Origin: UKL13-2 sp040006575
GTDB lineage: Bacteria > Pseudomonadota > Gammaproteobacteria > Burkholderiales > Usitatibacteraceae
Reading direction: 5' to 3'
Assembly (NCBI GenBank): GCA_040006575.1
Contig: JBDTWS010000048.1
Span: 1 to 23,179 of the forward strand
DNA: 23,179 nucleotides
The position numbers were made by a program, and so were the translations under genes. How positions within the stretch are numbered: position 1 is the first letter of the stretch; every line of letters starts with the position of its first letter. The notes beneath the pieces are model-generated. The model saw nothing but the letters and a program-made list of their open reading frames with translations, searched no databases and was not told where the DNA came from. Below are positions 1-7,234 of this stretch, one piece after another.

Positions 1-398
1 ACATCCTGAAAGTGCAGGAAATCCGTGGCTACGAGGCGGTCACCCGCATCGCCAATACACCCGCATTCATCAAGGGCGTGATCAACCTGCGAGGTGTCAT
101 TGTTCCCATCGTCGACATGCGCATCAAGTTCAACCTCGGCGAGCCGGTCTACAACGAATTTACCGTAGCCATCATCCTCAACATCGGCAAGCGCGTCATC
201 GGCATCGTCGTTGATACCGTGTCGGACGTAGTTTCACTGCCCGATGACGAGATCCACCCTGCTCCCGAATTCGGTACCTTCGACACGCAATTCCTGGTGG
301 GCCTCGCCGCCGTCAATGAACGCATGCTCATCCTCATTGACATCGAACGCTTGATGACCAGTTCTGAAATGGCGCTGGTCGAGCAGGCGGGGGTATAG
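1..398 (+). CDS. cheW: CheW chemotaxis coupling protein (5' truncated by window edge)
   Basis: This is the C-terminal part of a CheW adaptor, which links chemoreceptors to the kinase CheA in the polar arrays. The open frame runs in from the window edge (first full codon at base 3) and ends at the TAG at 396-398. The visible protein begins ILKVQEIRGYE and continues with TPAFIKGVINLRGVIVPIVD, the conserved SH3-like core of CheW, followed by a second beta domain with VGIVVDTVSDVV-type strands. The GTG at 12 is internal, since conserved CheW sequence already precedes it. The true start lies upstream, probably some 40 residues away given the usual length of about 160-170. The CheZ-like gene begins 4 bases downstream, so the two are almost certainly co-transcribed. 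Family identity is firm; only the start is missing. Confidence 0.93.
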   Translation, partial: ILKVQEIRGYEAVTRIANTPAFIKGVINLRGVIVPIVDMRIKFNLGEPVYNEFTVAIILNIGKRVIGIVVDTVSDVVSLPDDEIHPAPEFGTFDTQFLVGLAAVNERMLILIDIERLMTSSEMALVEQAGV

Positions 399-402
399 CG
401 CC

Positions 403-894
403 ATGAGCCAGGGCAATCCCGTAAACGGAAGCGGCGACCACGGCAATGGCGTTTCCTATGCTTCGATGCTGGCACTGCACGAACTTGCCACCCGTCTTTC
501 CTCGCAGGTCGATTCCGCGCACAGCGAAATCGGTGAAACGCGTGACATCCTCAAGGATGCGATCGACCGCCTGATGCCTGCCTTCACGGCCATGCGCGCG
601 CAGGACATCGCGCCGGTGATGAATCCCTCCAAGCGCGAAGCATTTTCCGCCCTGCAGTTCCAGGATATTTCCGACCAGTTGCTGGCCCACGCGCAGGCGC
701 GCCTTTCTTTGCTGCTGCATGAAGTCAATTCACTGGTCACCGCGCTGGAACCCGGCGCCAACCGGAATGGCGCGATGGAAAAACTATCGCAGCTTGTCGA
801 ACAGGCAAATGACAACCTGGCAGATCTCGATGTATCGCTTCTCAAACCCGTCGGCAAGGCCCACCTGGGCACCGGCGACATAGAAATGTTCTAG
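403..894 (+). CDS. Compact CheZ-like CheY-P phosphatase
   Basis: A 163-residue, mostly helical protein between cheW and cheY. Residues 84-94 read LQFQDISDQLL, which aligns with the catalytic helix of CheZ (FQDLTGQ in E. coli). It keeps the aspartate (D88) and the glutamine four residues later (Q92) that CheZ uses to orient water and contact CheY-P. The C terminus, GDIEMF, is acidic and ends in phenylalanine. CheZ also ends in a Phe-terminated acidic CheY-docking tail. The protein is shorter than the roughly 214-residue enterobacterial CheZ and overall similarity outside the motif is low. The first 18 residues are Gly/Asn-rich and probably disordered. Placement directly before cheY fits a phosphatase acting on that CheY. 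An alternative is an uncharacterised chemotaxis helical-bundle protein. The function is inferred from the motif and context. Confidence 0.7.
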   Translation: MSQGNPVNGSGDHGNGVSYASMLALHELATRLSSQVDSAHSEIGETRDILKDAIDRLMPAFTAMRAQDIAPVMNPSKREAFSALQFQDISDQLLAHAQARLSLLLHEVNSLVTALEPGANRNGAMEKLSQLVEQANDNLADLDVSLLKPVGKAHLGTGDIEMF

Positions 895-910
895 AAAATC
901 CCGGACAAAT

Positions 911-1285
911 ATGAAGACTATCCTCACCGTCGATGACTCCCCTTCCATCCGCCAGATGCTTGCCTATGTGCTGACCAGCAATGGCTACACGGTCATTGAA
1001 GCGGAAGACGGCGAACAAGGCCTGGAACTGGCCAAAGCCAGCCAGGCCGATCTGGTGCTGACCGACCAGAACATGCCCAAGATGGACGGCATTGCGCTCA
1101 TCAAGGCATTGCGCGCCCTGCCCAACTACAAAAAAATTCCGATCATGATGCTGACCACCGAATCGTCGCAGGCGCTGAAGCAACAGGGACGCGATGCCGG
1201 TGCCACCGGCTGGATGGTCAAACCGTTTGATCCCGATAAATTGCTCGAAATGTTGAAAAGGGCGTTCGCGCAGTCCGCGGCCTAG
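911..1285 (+). CDS. cheY: CheY-type single-domain response regulator
   Basis: A 124-residue stand-alone receiver domain with no output domain, as expected for the diffusible chemotaxis regulator phosphorylated by CheA. The acidic pair D8-D9 (TVDDSPSIRQ), the phospho-acceptor D52 in LTDQNMPKMDG, T82 in LTTES and K104 in MVKPFD are all present, so it should be phosphorylatable. It starts 16 bases after the CheZ-like gene with only a weak Shine-Dalgarno sequence, which suggests translation within the polycistronic message. The cheA gene follows 38 bases later. It could act on the flagellar switch or on another output. The presence of cheB, cheR and cheD in the same operon favours taxis. Confidence 0.93.
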   Translation: MKTILTVDDSPSIRQMLAYVLTSNGYTVIEAEDGEQGLELAKASQADLVLTDQNMPKMDGIALIKALRALPNYKKIPIMMLTTESSQALKQQGRDAGATGWMVKPFDPDKLLEMLKRAFAQSAA

Positions 1286-1323
1286 ACGCTGTCTAAACGC
1301 CGCCTGCGCGCCGCCGACGATAC

Positions 1324-3366
1324 ATGGCCCTTGACCTCTCCCGCTTCGCGAAAGCCTTTTTCGAGGAAGCCCAGGAACACATCAGCGCACTCGAGTCGTT
1401 GCTGGTGGCAGTCAACCTGCGTGCACCCGATCCCGAGTCGCTGAATGCTATTTTTCGTGCCGTGCATTCGGTCAAGGGTGGTGCCGCTGCGTTCGGCCAT
1501 ATGGCGTTGTCGGAATTCACCCATGACTTTGAATCGATCCTGGATCGCGTCCGAAAGGGAAAACTCGCGCTGACCAAGCCGATGGTCAACACCTTCCTCA
1601 AAGCAGGCGACGTGATGCGCCAGCACCTGCTGGCGCTGGAACAGGAAACAGAACCGAACCTGCCAGCCATGCAGGCGCTGCGCCACATGTTGCTGGAAGC
1701 GTCCGCTGAAGTCCTGCTGGACCCATTGCCGCTCGATGAACCTGAACCTGCAACCCTGCCGCGATTCAAGGTGGTGATACATCTGGAAAAAGCCGAATAC
1801 GGCGAGCAGGATGCATTGGCCGCGCTCAATGAAGACATGGCCGGCCTGGGTGGTGTCAGTGACGTCGCGACGCAAAGCATCGATGAGCGCCTCCTCGCTT
1901 ATTCCTTCAATCTCGATACGGAAATCGATGATGAGGAATTGCGCGAGAGCCTCGAATTCCTGGTACCCGCCGAAGCCATTCACATCAGCGCATATGAACG
2001 TCGCGGCTCGCGCGCCAAGGAACCCGCGGCGCAGGACGATGACGACGGTGGCTTCGGATTTTTCGATGACCCGGTTGAGCCCGTCGGCGCCGCTGTCGCA
2101 GCCGGCAGCTTCAGTCCTGCCTTTCACACCGCTGAAAGCGATATCCAGCTTGCGTCCCTGGTCGATGCAAGCTCGATCCGCGTCAACGTCAACAAAGTCG
2201 ACCAGCTAATCAACCTCGTGGGCGAACTGGTCATTGCCGAAGCAATGTTGACGCAAGCTGCGCAAAACGTGGATGTCGATGAACAGACACGTCTCGCCGC
2301 CGGCCTCGCACAATTGCAGCGCAACACACGCGATCTGCAGGACGCCATCCTCGCCATACGCATGCTGCCCATCAGTTTCGTGTTCAGCCGCCTGCCGCGC
2401 CTCACGCGTGACCTGGCCGAGCGGCTGGGCAAGGACGTCGAACTGCAACTCATCGGCGAAGACACCGAACTCGACAAGAGCGTCATTGAAAAAATTGCCG
2501 ATCCGCTGACCCACCTGGTGCGCAACGCCATCGACCACGGCATTGAATTGCCGGAAGAGCGCATCAGGAACGGCAAGCCGTCCACCGGCCTGCTCTCGGT
2601 CGGCGCGCGCCACCAGGGCAGCAGTATCGTCATCACCGTCAGCGACGATGGAGGCGGGTTGAACCGCGAACGCATCCTCGCCAAGGCGCGCGAACTGGGG
2701 CTCGATGGCGGCGATACCTGGAACGACGAGGAAGTCTGGCAGCTCATTTTTACACCGGGTTTTTCCACCGCGTCCACCGTCACCGATGTCTCGGGTCGCG
2801 GTGTGGGAATGGACGTGGTCTGGCAAAACGTGCACTTGCTGGGTGGCAAGATCGACATCGATTCGATTCCCGGCGAAGGCACCAGCATGACCATCCGCCT
2901 GCCGTTGACGCTGGCCATCCTCGACGGCATGTCGATCGCGGTATCGGGCGAGACCTATATCCTGCCGCTGGCCAACATCGCGCAATCATTGCAGCCATCA
3001 ATGTCCGACATCAAGACCGTCAACGGCTGCGACGTGGTGATGGTGCGCGGCGAATATATTCCCATCACCTCGCTGGCCGAGTTGTTCGGCCTGCCTGCGC
3101 ACGAGGCCAATGAACGAGACATCCTGGTCGTACTTGAGATGGATGACCGCCGCGCCGCCATTCGAGTCGATGAATTATTGGGACAGCACCAGGTCGTGCT
3201 GAAAAGCCTGGAGGCAAACTATCGCCGCGTGAAGGGTGTGTCCGGCGCCACCATTCTCGGTGACGGCCGGGTCGCATTGATCCTCGATGCCACCTACCTC
3301 ATCAGCGTGGCGCATTCGGTCGCGCGCGACCTGGCCGTCGTCGCAGGAGTGACCAATGGCCGATAG
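1324..3366 (+). CDS. cheA: CheA chemotaxis sensor histidine kinase
   Basis: A 680-residue cytoplasmic kinase that autophosphorylates in response to receptor state and passes phosphate to CheY and CheB. Residues 1-105 are the Hpt domain, with H48 in FRAVHSVKGGAAAFGH. Residues about 147-225 form an alpha/beta domain of the kind that sits in the P2 position of some CheA proteins. An acidic Asp/Glu/Gly linker follows (about 230-265). The dimerisation helices start near 280 (VDQLINLVGELVIAEAML). The ATPase domain has the N box HLVRNAIDHGIE around N401 and the G box VSGRGVGMDVV. The C-terminal CheW-like domain fills about 535-670. The ATG at 1324 begins MALDLSRFAKAFFEEA, matching the usual CheA N terminus, although no good Shine-Dalgarno is visible. 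The next gene starts inside its last 11 bases. Confidence 0.96.
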   Translation: MALDLSRFAKAFFEEAQEHISALESLLVAVNLRAPDPESLNAIFRAVHSVKGGAAAFGHMALSEFTHDFESILDRVRKGKLALTKPMVNTFLKAGDVMRQHLLALEQETEPNLPAMQALRHMLLEASAEVLLDPLPLDEPEPATLPRFKVVIHLEKAEYGEQDALAALNEDMAGLGGVSDVATQSIDERLLAYSFNLDTEIDDEELRESLEFLVPAEAIHISAYERRGSRAKEPAAQDDDDGGFGFFDDPVEPVGAAVAAGSFSPAFHTAESDIQLASLVDASSIRVNVNKVDQLINLVGELVIAEAMLTQAAQNVDVDEQTRLAAGLAQLQRNTRDLQDAILAIRMLPISFVFSRLPRLTRDLAERLGKDVELQLIGEDTELDKSVIEKIADPLTHLVRNAIDHGIELPEERIRNGKPSTGLLSVGARHQGSSIVITVSDDGGGLNRERILAKARELGLDGGDTWNDEEVWQLIFTPGFSTASTVTDVSGRGVGMDVVWQNVHLLGGKIDIDSIPGEGTSMTIRLPLTLAILDGMSIAVSGETYILPLANIAQSLQPSMSDIKTVNGCDVVMVRGEYIPITSLAELFGLPAHEANERDILVVLEMDDRRAAIRVDELLGQHQVVLKSLEANYRRVKGVSGATILGDGRVALILDATYLISVAHSVARDLAVVAGVTNGR

Positions 3367-3928
3367 GTTGCTGCATTACGACAGCGTCCTTTCGCGCACC
3401 GAGGCCGGCGTGACGAAAATGCGTGCCCGGTCGTCGGACATTTCGCCTAAATTACGTTCAGTGCTGTTCCTCATTGATGGCCACCTTACTTTCGGCCGCC
3501 TGCTGGAACGTGCCGGCAGCCTGAGCGATCTTCTCGAATCACAGATTCGCGAACTCATCGACAAAGAACTCATCAGCGTGCTGGATCCTTCCGGTAATGG
3601 CCGCAAGCTGACTGTGGAAAGCGCGACGACACCGGTTTCACCCGGCCATCGTTCCAAGGCACAGGACCTGCCGCCGCTGGTGGCCGCAAAAATGCAATTG
3701 CTGCTGCGCCTCGAGAGTACCCGCAGCGACGAAGTGGACCTGCTGGGCGCTGAACTGCTGGAAGCCAAGAACCTGCGTGACCTGGCGTTCACTGCCAAAT
3801 CCGTAACCAATCGCCTCGCGATGTCGGTGGGTGTGGAGCGCAGCCAGCAGTTCTGGGCCGATGCCAAGGAAATCCTCACCGCCTGGCGTGATCTCTCCGC
3901 CAAGGGCGACGTGGTGGAAACCGAATGA
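3356..3928 (+). CDS. Uncharacterised winged-helix-like protein in che operon
   Basis: A 190-residue protein of unknown function, translationally coupled on both sides: it overlaps cheA by 11 bases and cheR by 4. A GGAG motif eight bases before the ATG supports this start. Residues about 29-77 (SPKLRSVLFLIDGHLTFGRL, then helices ending DKELISVL) resemble the small winged-helix-like module that I recall as a fused domain in some betaproteobacterial response-regulator-type proteins. Residues about 110-180 are a helical region ending in RSQQFWADAKEIL, also like the C-terminal part of such proteins. The linker (about 80-105) is Ser/Pro-rich. No receiver, membrane or enzymatic motif is seen. Location between cheA and cheR suggests an accessory role in signalling. 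It may bind a chemotaxis protein rather than DNA. Confidence 0.8.
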   Translation: MADRLLHYDSVLSRTEAGVTKMRARSSDISPKLRSVLFLIDGHLTFGRLLERAGSLSDLLESQIRELIDKELISVLDPSGNGRKLTVESATTPVSPGHRSKAQDLPPLVAAKMQLLLRLESTRSDEVDLLGAELLEAKNLRDLAFTAKSVTNRLAMSVGVERSQQFWADAKEILTAWRDLSAKGDVVETE

Positions 3929-4827
3929 ACGGCGCACAGCCCCATATCGAGCCGGTTCTCAAGCAACCCGCCGCTGCCAACGAAGCGCTGGGCGCGCCGT
4001 TTCGCATGTTCGATTTTTCGGACGCCGATTTCCGTCGCCTGAAGCGGATGATTTTCGATTACGCCGGCATCTCGCTCAATGACAACAAGAAGCCGATGGC
4101 ATACAGCCGCCTCACCAAGCGCCTGCGCCAGCTGGGACTGAACACGTTCCGCGAATATCTCGATTTTGTCGAGGCTTCCGACAGTGAGGAACATGTCCGC
4201 TTCATCAATGCGCTGACGACCAACCTCACCTATTTTTTCCGCGAAGCGCATCACTTCACGATCCTGTCGGAGCACCTCATGAAAATACATGAGGAAGACC
4301 CGCAGACGCTGACGGTATGGAGTGCAGCGTGCTCTACCGGGGAAGAACCCTATTCCATCGCGATGGCCGCCATCGAGGCCTTCGGCACCGACCAGCCGCC
4401 GATCCGTATCATCGCGTCCGACCTTGATACCGATGCATTGGCCACCGCAAAGCGCGGCGTCTATCCGGTGGAAAAAGTGGCCTCGCTGAGCCCGCAGCGA
4501 CTGAAGCGTTTTTTCCTCAAGGGTGCGGGCGATCAAGCGGGCTTTGCGCGCATTCGCCCGCAGGTGCAAAAGCTGGTGGAATTCCGCCAGGTCAACCTGC
4601 ACGAGGAAGGCTGGCAGATGGAATCATTTGCGCCGATGGCGGCGATTTTCTGCCGCAACGTGATGATCTATTTCAACAAGGAAACACAGACCAAGGTCCT
4701 CGATCGCTTCGCCCCGTTGCTGCGTCGCGACGGACTGCTGTTCGCCGGCCATTCCGAGAATTTTTTCTATAACGGCCGCGAGACGTTCCGCATCCGCGGC
4801 AAAACTGTTTATGAATTGGCAACGTGA
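3925..4827 (+). CDS. cheR: CheR chemoreceptor glutamate methyltransferase
   Basis: A 300-residue SAM-dependent enzyme that methylates glutamates of chemoreceptors during adaptation, opposing CheB. The N-terminal helical domain (about 29-100) includes TNLTYFFREAHHF, close to the canonical TNLTxFFRE signature. The SAM-binding motif is WSAACSTGEEPYSIAM (about 131-146). It is followed by IASDLDTDALATAKRGVYP and the CRNVMIYF strand near residue 250. HSENFF and the final beta strand close the fold. The first 28 residues are an extension before the conserved FDFSDADFRRLK. Start and stop are coupled to neighbours: ATGA overlap with the upstream gene and GTGA overlap with cheD. No C-terminal TPR domain is present, so it is a classical stand-alone CheR. 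Confidence 0.96.
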   Translation: MNGAQPHIEPVLKQPAAANEALGAPFRMFDFSDADFRRLKRMIFDYAGISLNDNKKPMAYSRLTKRLRQLGLNTFREYLDFVEASDSEEHVRFINALTTNLTYFFREAHHFTILSEHLMKIHEEDPQTLTVWSAACSTGEEPYSIAMAAIEAFGTDQPPIRIIASDLDTDALATAKRGVYPVEKVASLSPQRLKRFFLKGAGDQAGFARIRPQVQKLVEFRQVNLHEEGWQMESFAPMAAIFCRNVMIYFNKETQTKVLDRFAPLLRRDGLLFAGHSENFFYNGRETFRIRGKTVYELAT

Positions 4828-5450
4828 ACGATATGAGCAGCGATCCACCGGTCCGAGTCGAGAACTCCCCTACCCGCTACTTCGACAAGAAGTTCGGGAT
4901 GGAGGCGGCCAAGATTTTGCCGGGCGAATATTTTGCGACCGATAAAGACATGGTGCTGGTCACCGTCCTCGGCTCCTGCGTCGCTGCATGCATCCGTGAC
5001 GTGCGCGCCGGTGTGGGTGGCATGAACCATTTCATGTTGCCGCGCAGTGAAAAGGACCCGGCCAGCCCGATTTCGATGTCTGCCCGCTACGGCACGTTCG
5101 CCATGGAAATCCTTATCAACCAGCTGATCAAGATGGGCGCACGGCGCGAAACGATGGAAGCGAAAGTATTCGGTGGCGGCAATGTGCTGCGCGGCTTCAC
5201 CATGAACAACATCGGTGAATCCAACGCCAACTTCGTCATGGAATATCTCGACAACGAACGTATCCGGGTTGCGGCGGAAGACATGCTCGGCGTCCACCCG
5301 CGCAAACTTTATTATTTCCCCAGCACGGGCAAGGTGCTGGTCAAGAAGATCCGCGAATTGCATAACCACACCATTGTCGAACGCGAAAGCGAATACAACA
5401 TGCGCCTGCGCAATGTGGTCGTCGGCGGCGATGTTGAAATGTTCAAGTAA
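4824..5450 (+). CDS. cheD: CheD chemoreceptor glutamine deamidase
   Basis: A 208-residue CheD that converts specific receptor glutamines to glutamate. The catalytic cysteine C52 lies in VTVLGSCVAACIRD, the histidine H69 in GGMNHFMLP, with a nearby threonine T47. C and H are 17 residues apart, as in the characterised Thermotoga enzyme. ARYGTFAMEILINQL and KVFGGGNVL are further family signatures. I chose the GTG at 4824, whose GTGA overlaps the cheR stop. The ATG at 4833 is an equally possible start, and the conserved part begins only at about residue 20. The C terminus reads VVGGDVEMFK, nearly the same tail as the CheZ-like protein of this operon. No CheC partner is encoded in the window. Confidence 0.95.
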   Translation: MNDMSSDPPVRVENSPTRYFDKKFGMEAAKILPGEYFATDKDMVLVTVLGSCVAACIRDVRAGVGGMNHFMLPRSEKDPASPISMSARYGTFAMEILINQLIKMGARRETMEAKVFGGGNVLRGFTMNNIGESNANFVMEYLDNERIRVAAEDMLGVHPRKLYYFPSTGKVLVKKIRELHNHTIVERESEYNMRLRNVVVGGDVEMFK

Positions 5451-5531
5451 GCACCCTGTTTCCCAGTTGCCGTTCGGTCACGGCAAACGGGATGAAAAGT
5501 TCAAGCAACAACAAAGCAAGCAAGGCATGCC

Positions 5532-6629
5532 ATGAAAATTAAAGTACTCGTCATCGATGATTCGGCCCTCATCCGGAACATCCTGAAAGAAATCATCAAC
5601 GAGCAGCCCGACATGACGGTGGTCGGATCGGCGCCCGATCCGCTGGTGGCGCGCGAAATGATCCGCAGCCTCAATCCCGATGTGCTCACATTGGACATCG
5701 AGATGCCCAACATGAACGGCCTGTCGTTCCTGAAGCGCCTGATGCGCGTCCGGCCGATGCCGGTGGTGATGCTGTCGTCACACACGCAGGAAGGTTCCGA
5801 CATCGCTTTCCGTGCGCTGGCCATGGGCGCGGTCGATTTTGTCGGCAAACCGGTTGCGGGTGAAACCACCGACGACGATTACACCCAACTCATCGTCGAG
5901 AAAATTCGCGGCGCCTATGCCGCGCGCGACAAGATCGAGCCACTCGATATCAATCGCGCCACGGGTGACGCCGATGAAGTGCTGCCGATGCTCGGCAATG
6001 CATCAGTGGCGCAGAGCAAGGTGATTGTCATCGGTGCGTCGACAGGGGGCGCGGAAGCCCTGAAAGACATTCTCACGTCGATGCCGGACGATTGCCCACC
6101 GATCCTGATCGCGCAACATATGCCCGGCACATTTACCAAGCTGTTCGCCAAGCGGCTCGACGGCCTGTGCAAGATCACGGTGAAGGAAGCTGAGGACGAG
6201 GAACCGGCATTGCCGGGTTACGCCTATGTGGCGCCGGGTGGATTTCACCTGCGTGTCGAGCGTCATGGCGGGCGTGGTTACGGCATCAAACTGGGCCAGG
6301 ACGCGCCGGTGAACCTGCATCGTCCGTCGGTGGACGTGCTGTTCAATTCCGCGGCAGAAGCGGCAGGCGCTGATTCGGTCGGCGCCATTCTCACCGGCAT
6401 GGGAAAAGATGGCGCGGTCGGCTTGTTGGCGATGCGCCAGAAAGGCGCGTTTACCGTAGCGCAGGATGAAGCAAGTTCGATCGTGTTCGGCATGCCGAAG
6501 GAAGCAATCGATATCGGTGCCGCTGAAGCGATTGCGCCGCTGAACCAGATCGCCCGACGGATCATGAGCCACCTTGCCGGTGTCGGCGCAGAGCGTGGCG
6601 AGACGCATGGCGGCAAGATCAGCGACTGA
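5532..6629 (+). CDS. cheB: CheB chemoreceptor methylesterase/deamidase response regulator
   Basis: A 365-residue CheB that removes receptor methyl groups when phosphorylated by CheA. The receiver domain (1-125) has D9-D10, phospho-acceptor D55 in LDIEMPNMNG and K in VGKPV. After a linker of about 40 residues, the esterase domain carries the complete catalytic triad: S170 in GASTGGAEA, H196 in AQHMPG and D293 in GMGKDGA. Length is typical. It starts 81 bases after cheD, the largest gap in the operon, with an AAGCAAGG stretch just before the ATG. The gap contains a short 6-bp-stem hairpin (5467-5486) without a T run. It is the last gene of the chemotaxis block, and the minus-strand ispF converges on it. 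Confidence 0.96.
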   Translation: MKIKVLVIDDSALIRNILKEIINEQPDMTVVGSAPDPLVAREMIRSLNPDVLTLDIEMPNMNGLSFLKRLMRVRPMPVVMLSSHTQEGSDIAFRALAMGAVDFVGKPVAGETTDDDYTQLIVEKIRGAYAARDKIEPLDINRATGDADEVLPMLGNASVAQSKVIVIGASTGGAEALKDILTSMPDDCPPILIAQHMPGTFTKLFAKRLDGLCKITVKEAEDEEPALPGYAYVAPGGFHLRVERHGGRGYGIKLGQDAPVNLHRPSVDVLFNSAAEAAGADSVGAILTGMGKDGAVGLLAMRQKGAFTVAQDEASSIVFGMPKEAIDIGAAEAIAPLNQIARRIMSHLAGVGAERGETHGGKISD

Positions 6630-6662
6630 ACGCCGCACATTTTTTGACGGGATTTTACGAAC

Positions 6663-6728
6663 AAACTCTAGCACTGTAGCCAGTTTCCAGCCTTTTTCAG
6701 CCTGGGAGGCGCGCCAGTGCTAGATTTT
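6663..6728. repeat. Dispersed imperfect palindrome, copy A
   Basis: Two 14-base arms, 6663-6676 and 6715-6728, are reverse complements with one mismatch and enclose 38 bases. On the minus strand the element aligns with copies at 13195-13260 and 15835-15897: an AGCNNTGGCGCG-type left arm, an inner GGCTG and a right arm ending AGTGCTNGAGT. The right arm supplies the last two codons and the stop of ispF. Sitting between convergent cheB and ispF, it could act as a bidirectional transcript end, but no clear T run follows either arm. Confidence 0.65.
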
Positions 6729-7232
6729 GGCAATCACGCAGACGGCTTCGGCGGCGATACCCTCGCCCCTGCCAGTAAATCCCAGCTGCTCCGTCGTGGT
6801 TGCTTTCACATTCACCTGCGCGCCGTCGATGGCGAGATCTTCCGCGATATTTTTCACCATCGCCGGAATATGCAGCGCCATTTTCGGCGCCTGCGCGATG
6901 ATGGTGGCGTCGATATTGCCCACCACATAACCGCGTTCATTGATCAAGGCGCCCACATGCCGCAGCAGTTCGCGGCTGTCGATTCCCTTGAAGCGTGCGT
7001 CGGTGTCGGGAAAGTGTTTGCCGATATCCCCCAGCGCCGCAGCCCCTAGCAGCGCATCGCAAATCGCATGCAGCAATACATCCGCATCCGAATGTCCCAA
7101 CAGCCCGCGCTCATATGGAATCTCCACGCCGCCGATGATGCATTTACGCCCGGCGACCAGTTGATGCACGTCGAAGCCGTGGCCAATTCGTGGAAAACCA
7201 GGAGGCAGACGCACTGGCAAACTCGCCGTCAT
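6720..7232 (-). CDS. ispF: 2-C-methyl-D-erythritol 2,4-cyclodiphosphate synthase IspF
   Basis: The fifth enzyme of the MEP isoprenoid pathway; it cyclises CDP-methylerythritol 2-phosphate with release of CMP. The metal ligands are D21 and H23 (IGHGFDVHQL) and H55 (HSDADVLLHAICDALLG). The C terminus carries TTTEQLGFTGRGEGIAAEA, the cytidine and hydrophobic-cavity region. At 170 residues it is about 12 longer than usual because of a Pro-rich N-terminal extension before RIGHG. The ATG is nonetheless supported by GAGGA nine bases upstream and by its position 2 bases after the ispD stop. Expression is coupled to ispD. The final codons and stop lie inside a dispersed palindromic repeat. Confidence 0.96.
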   Translation of the reverse strand: MTASLPVRLPPGFPRIGHGFDVHQLVAGRKCIIGGVEIPYERGLLGHSDADVLLHAICDALLGAAALGDIGKHFPDTDARFKGIDSRELLRHVGALINERGYVVGNIDATIIAQAPKMALHIPAMVKNIAEDLAIDGAQVNVKATTTEQLGFTGRGEGIAAEAVCVIAKI

Positions 7233-7234
7233 AT

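Noticed and set aside
1282..2127. 281-codon open frame on the minus strand inside cheA
   Set aside because: It is antisense to the conserved CheA Hpt and P2-like domains, has no recognisable motif, and arises from GC-rich codon bias.
3376..4602. 408-codon open frame on the minus strand opposite the hypothetical gene and cheR
   Set aside because: It spans two well-supported plus-strand genes, and its translation has no domain and shadow-like composition.
5467..5486. Hairpin TTGCCG/CGGCAA in the cheD-cheB gap as a terminator
   Set aside because: The stem is only six base pairs, the loop is eight bases and no T run follows; cheB most likely remains in the operon.
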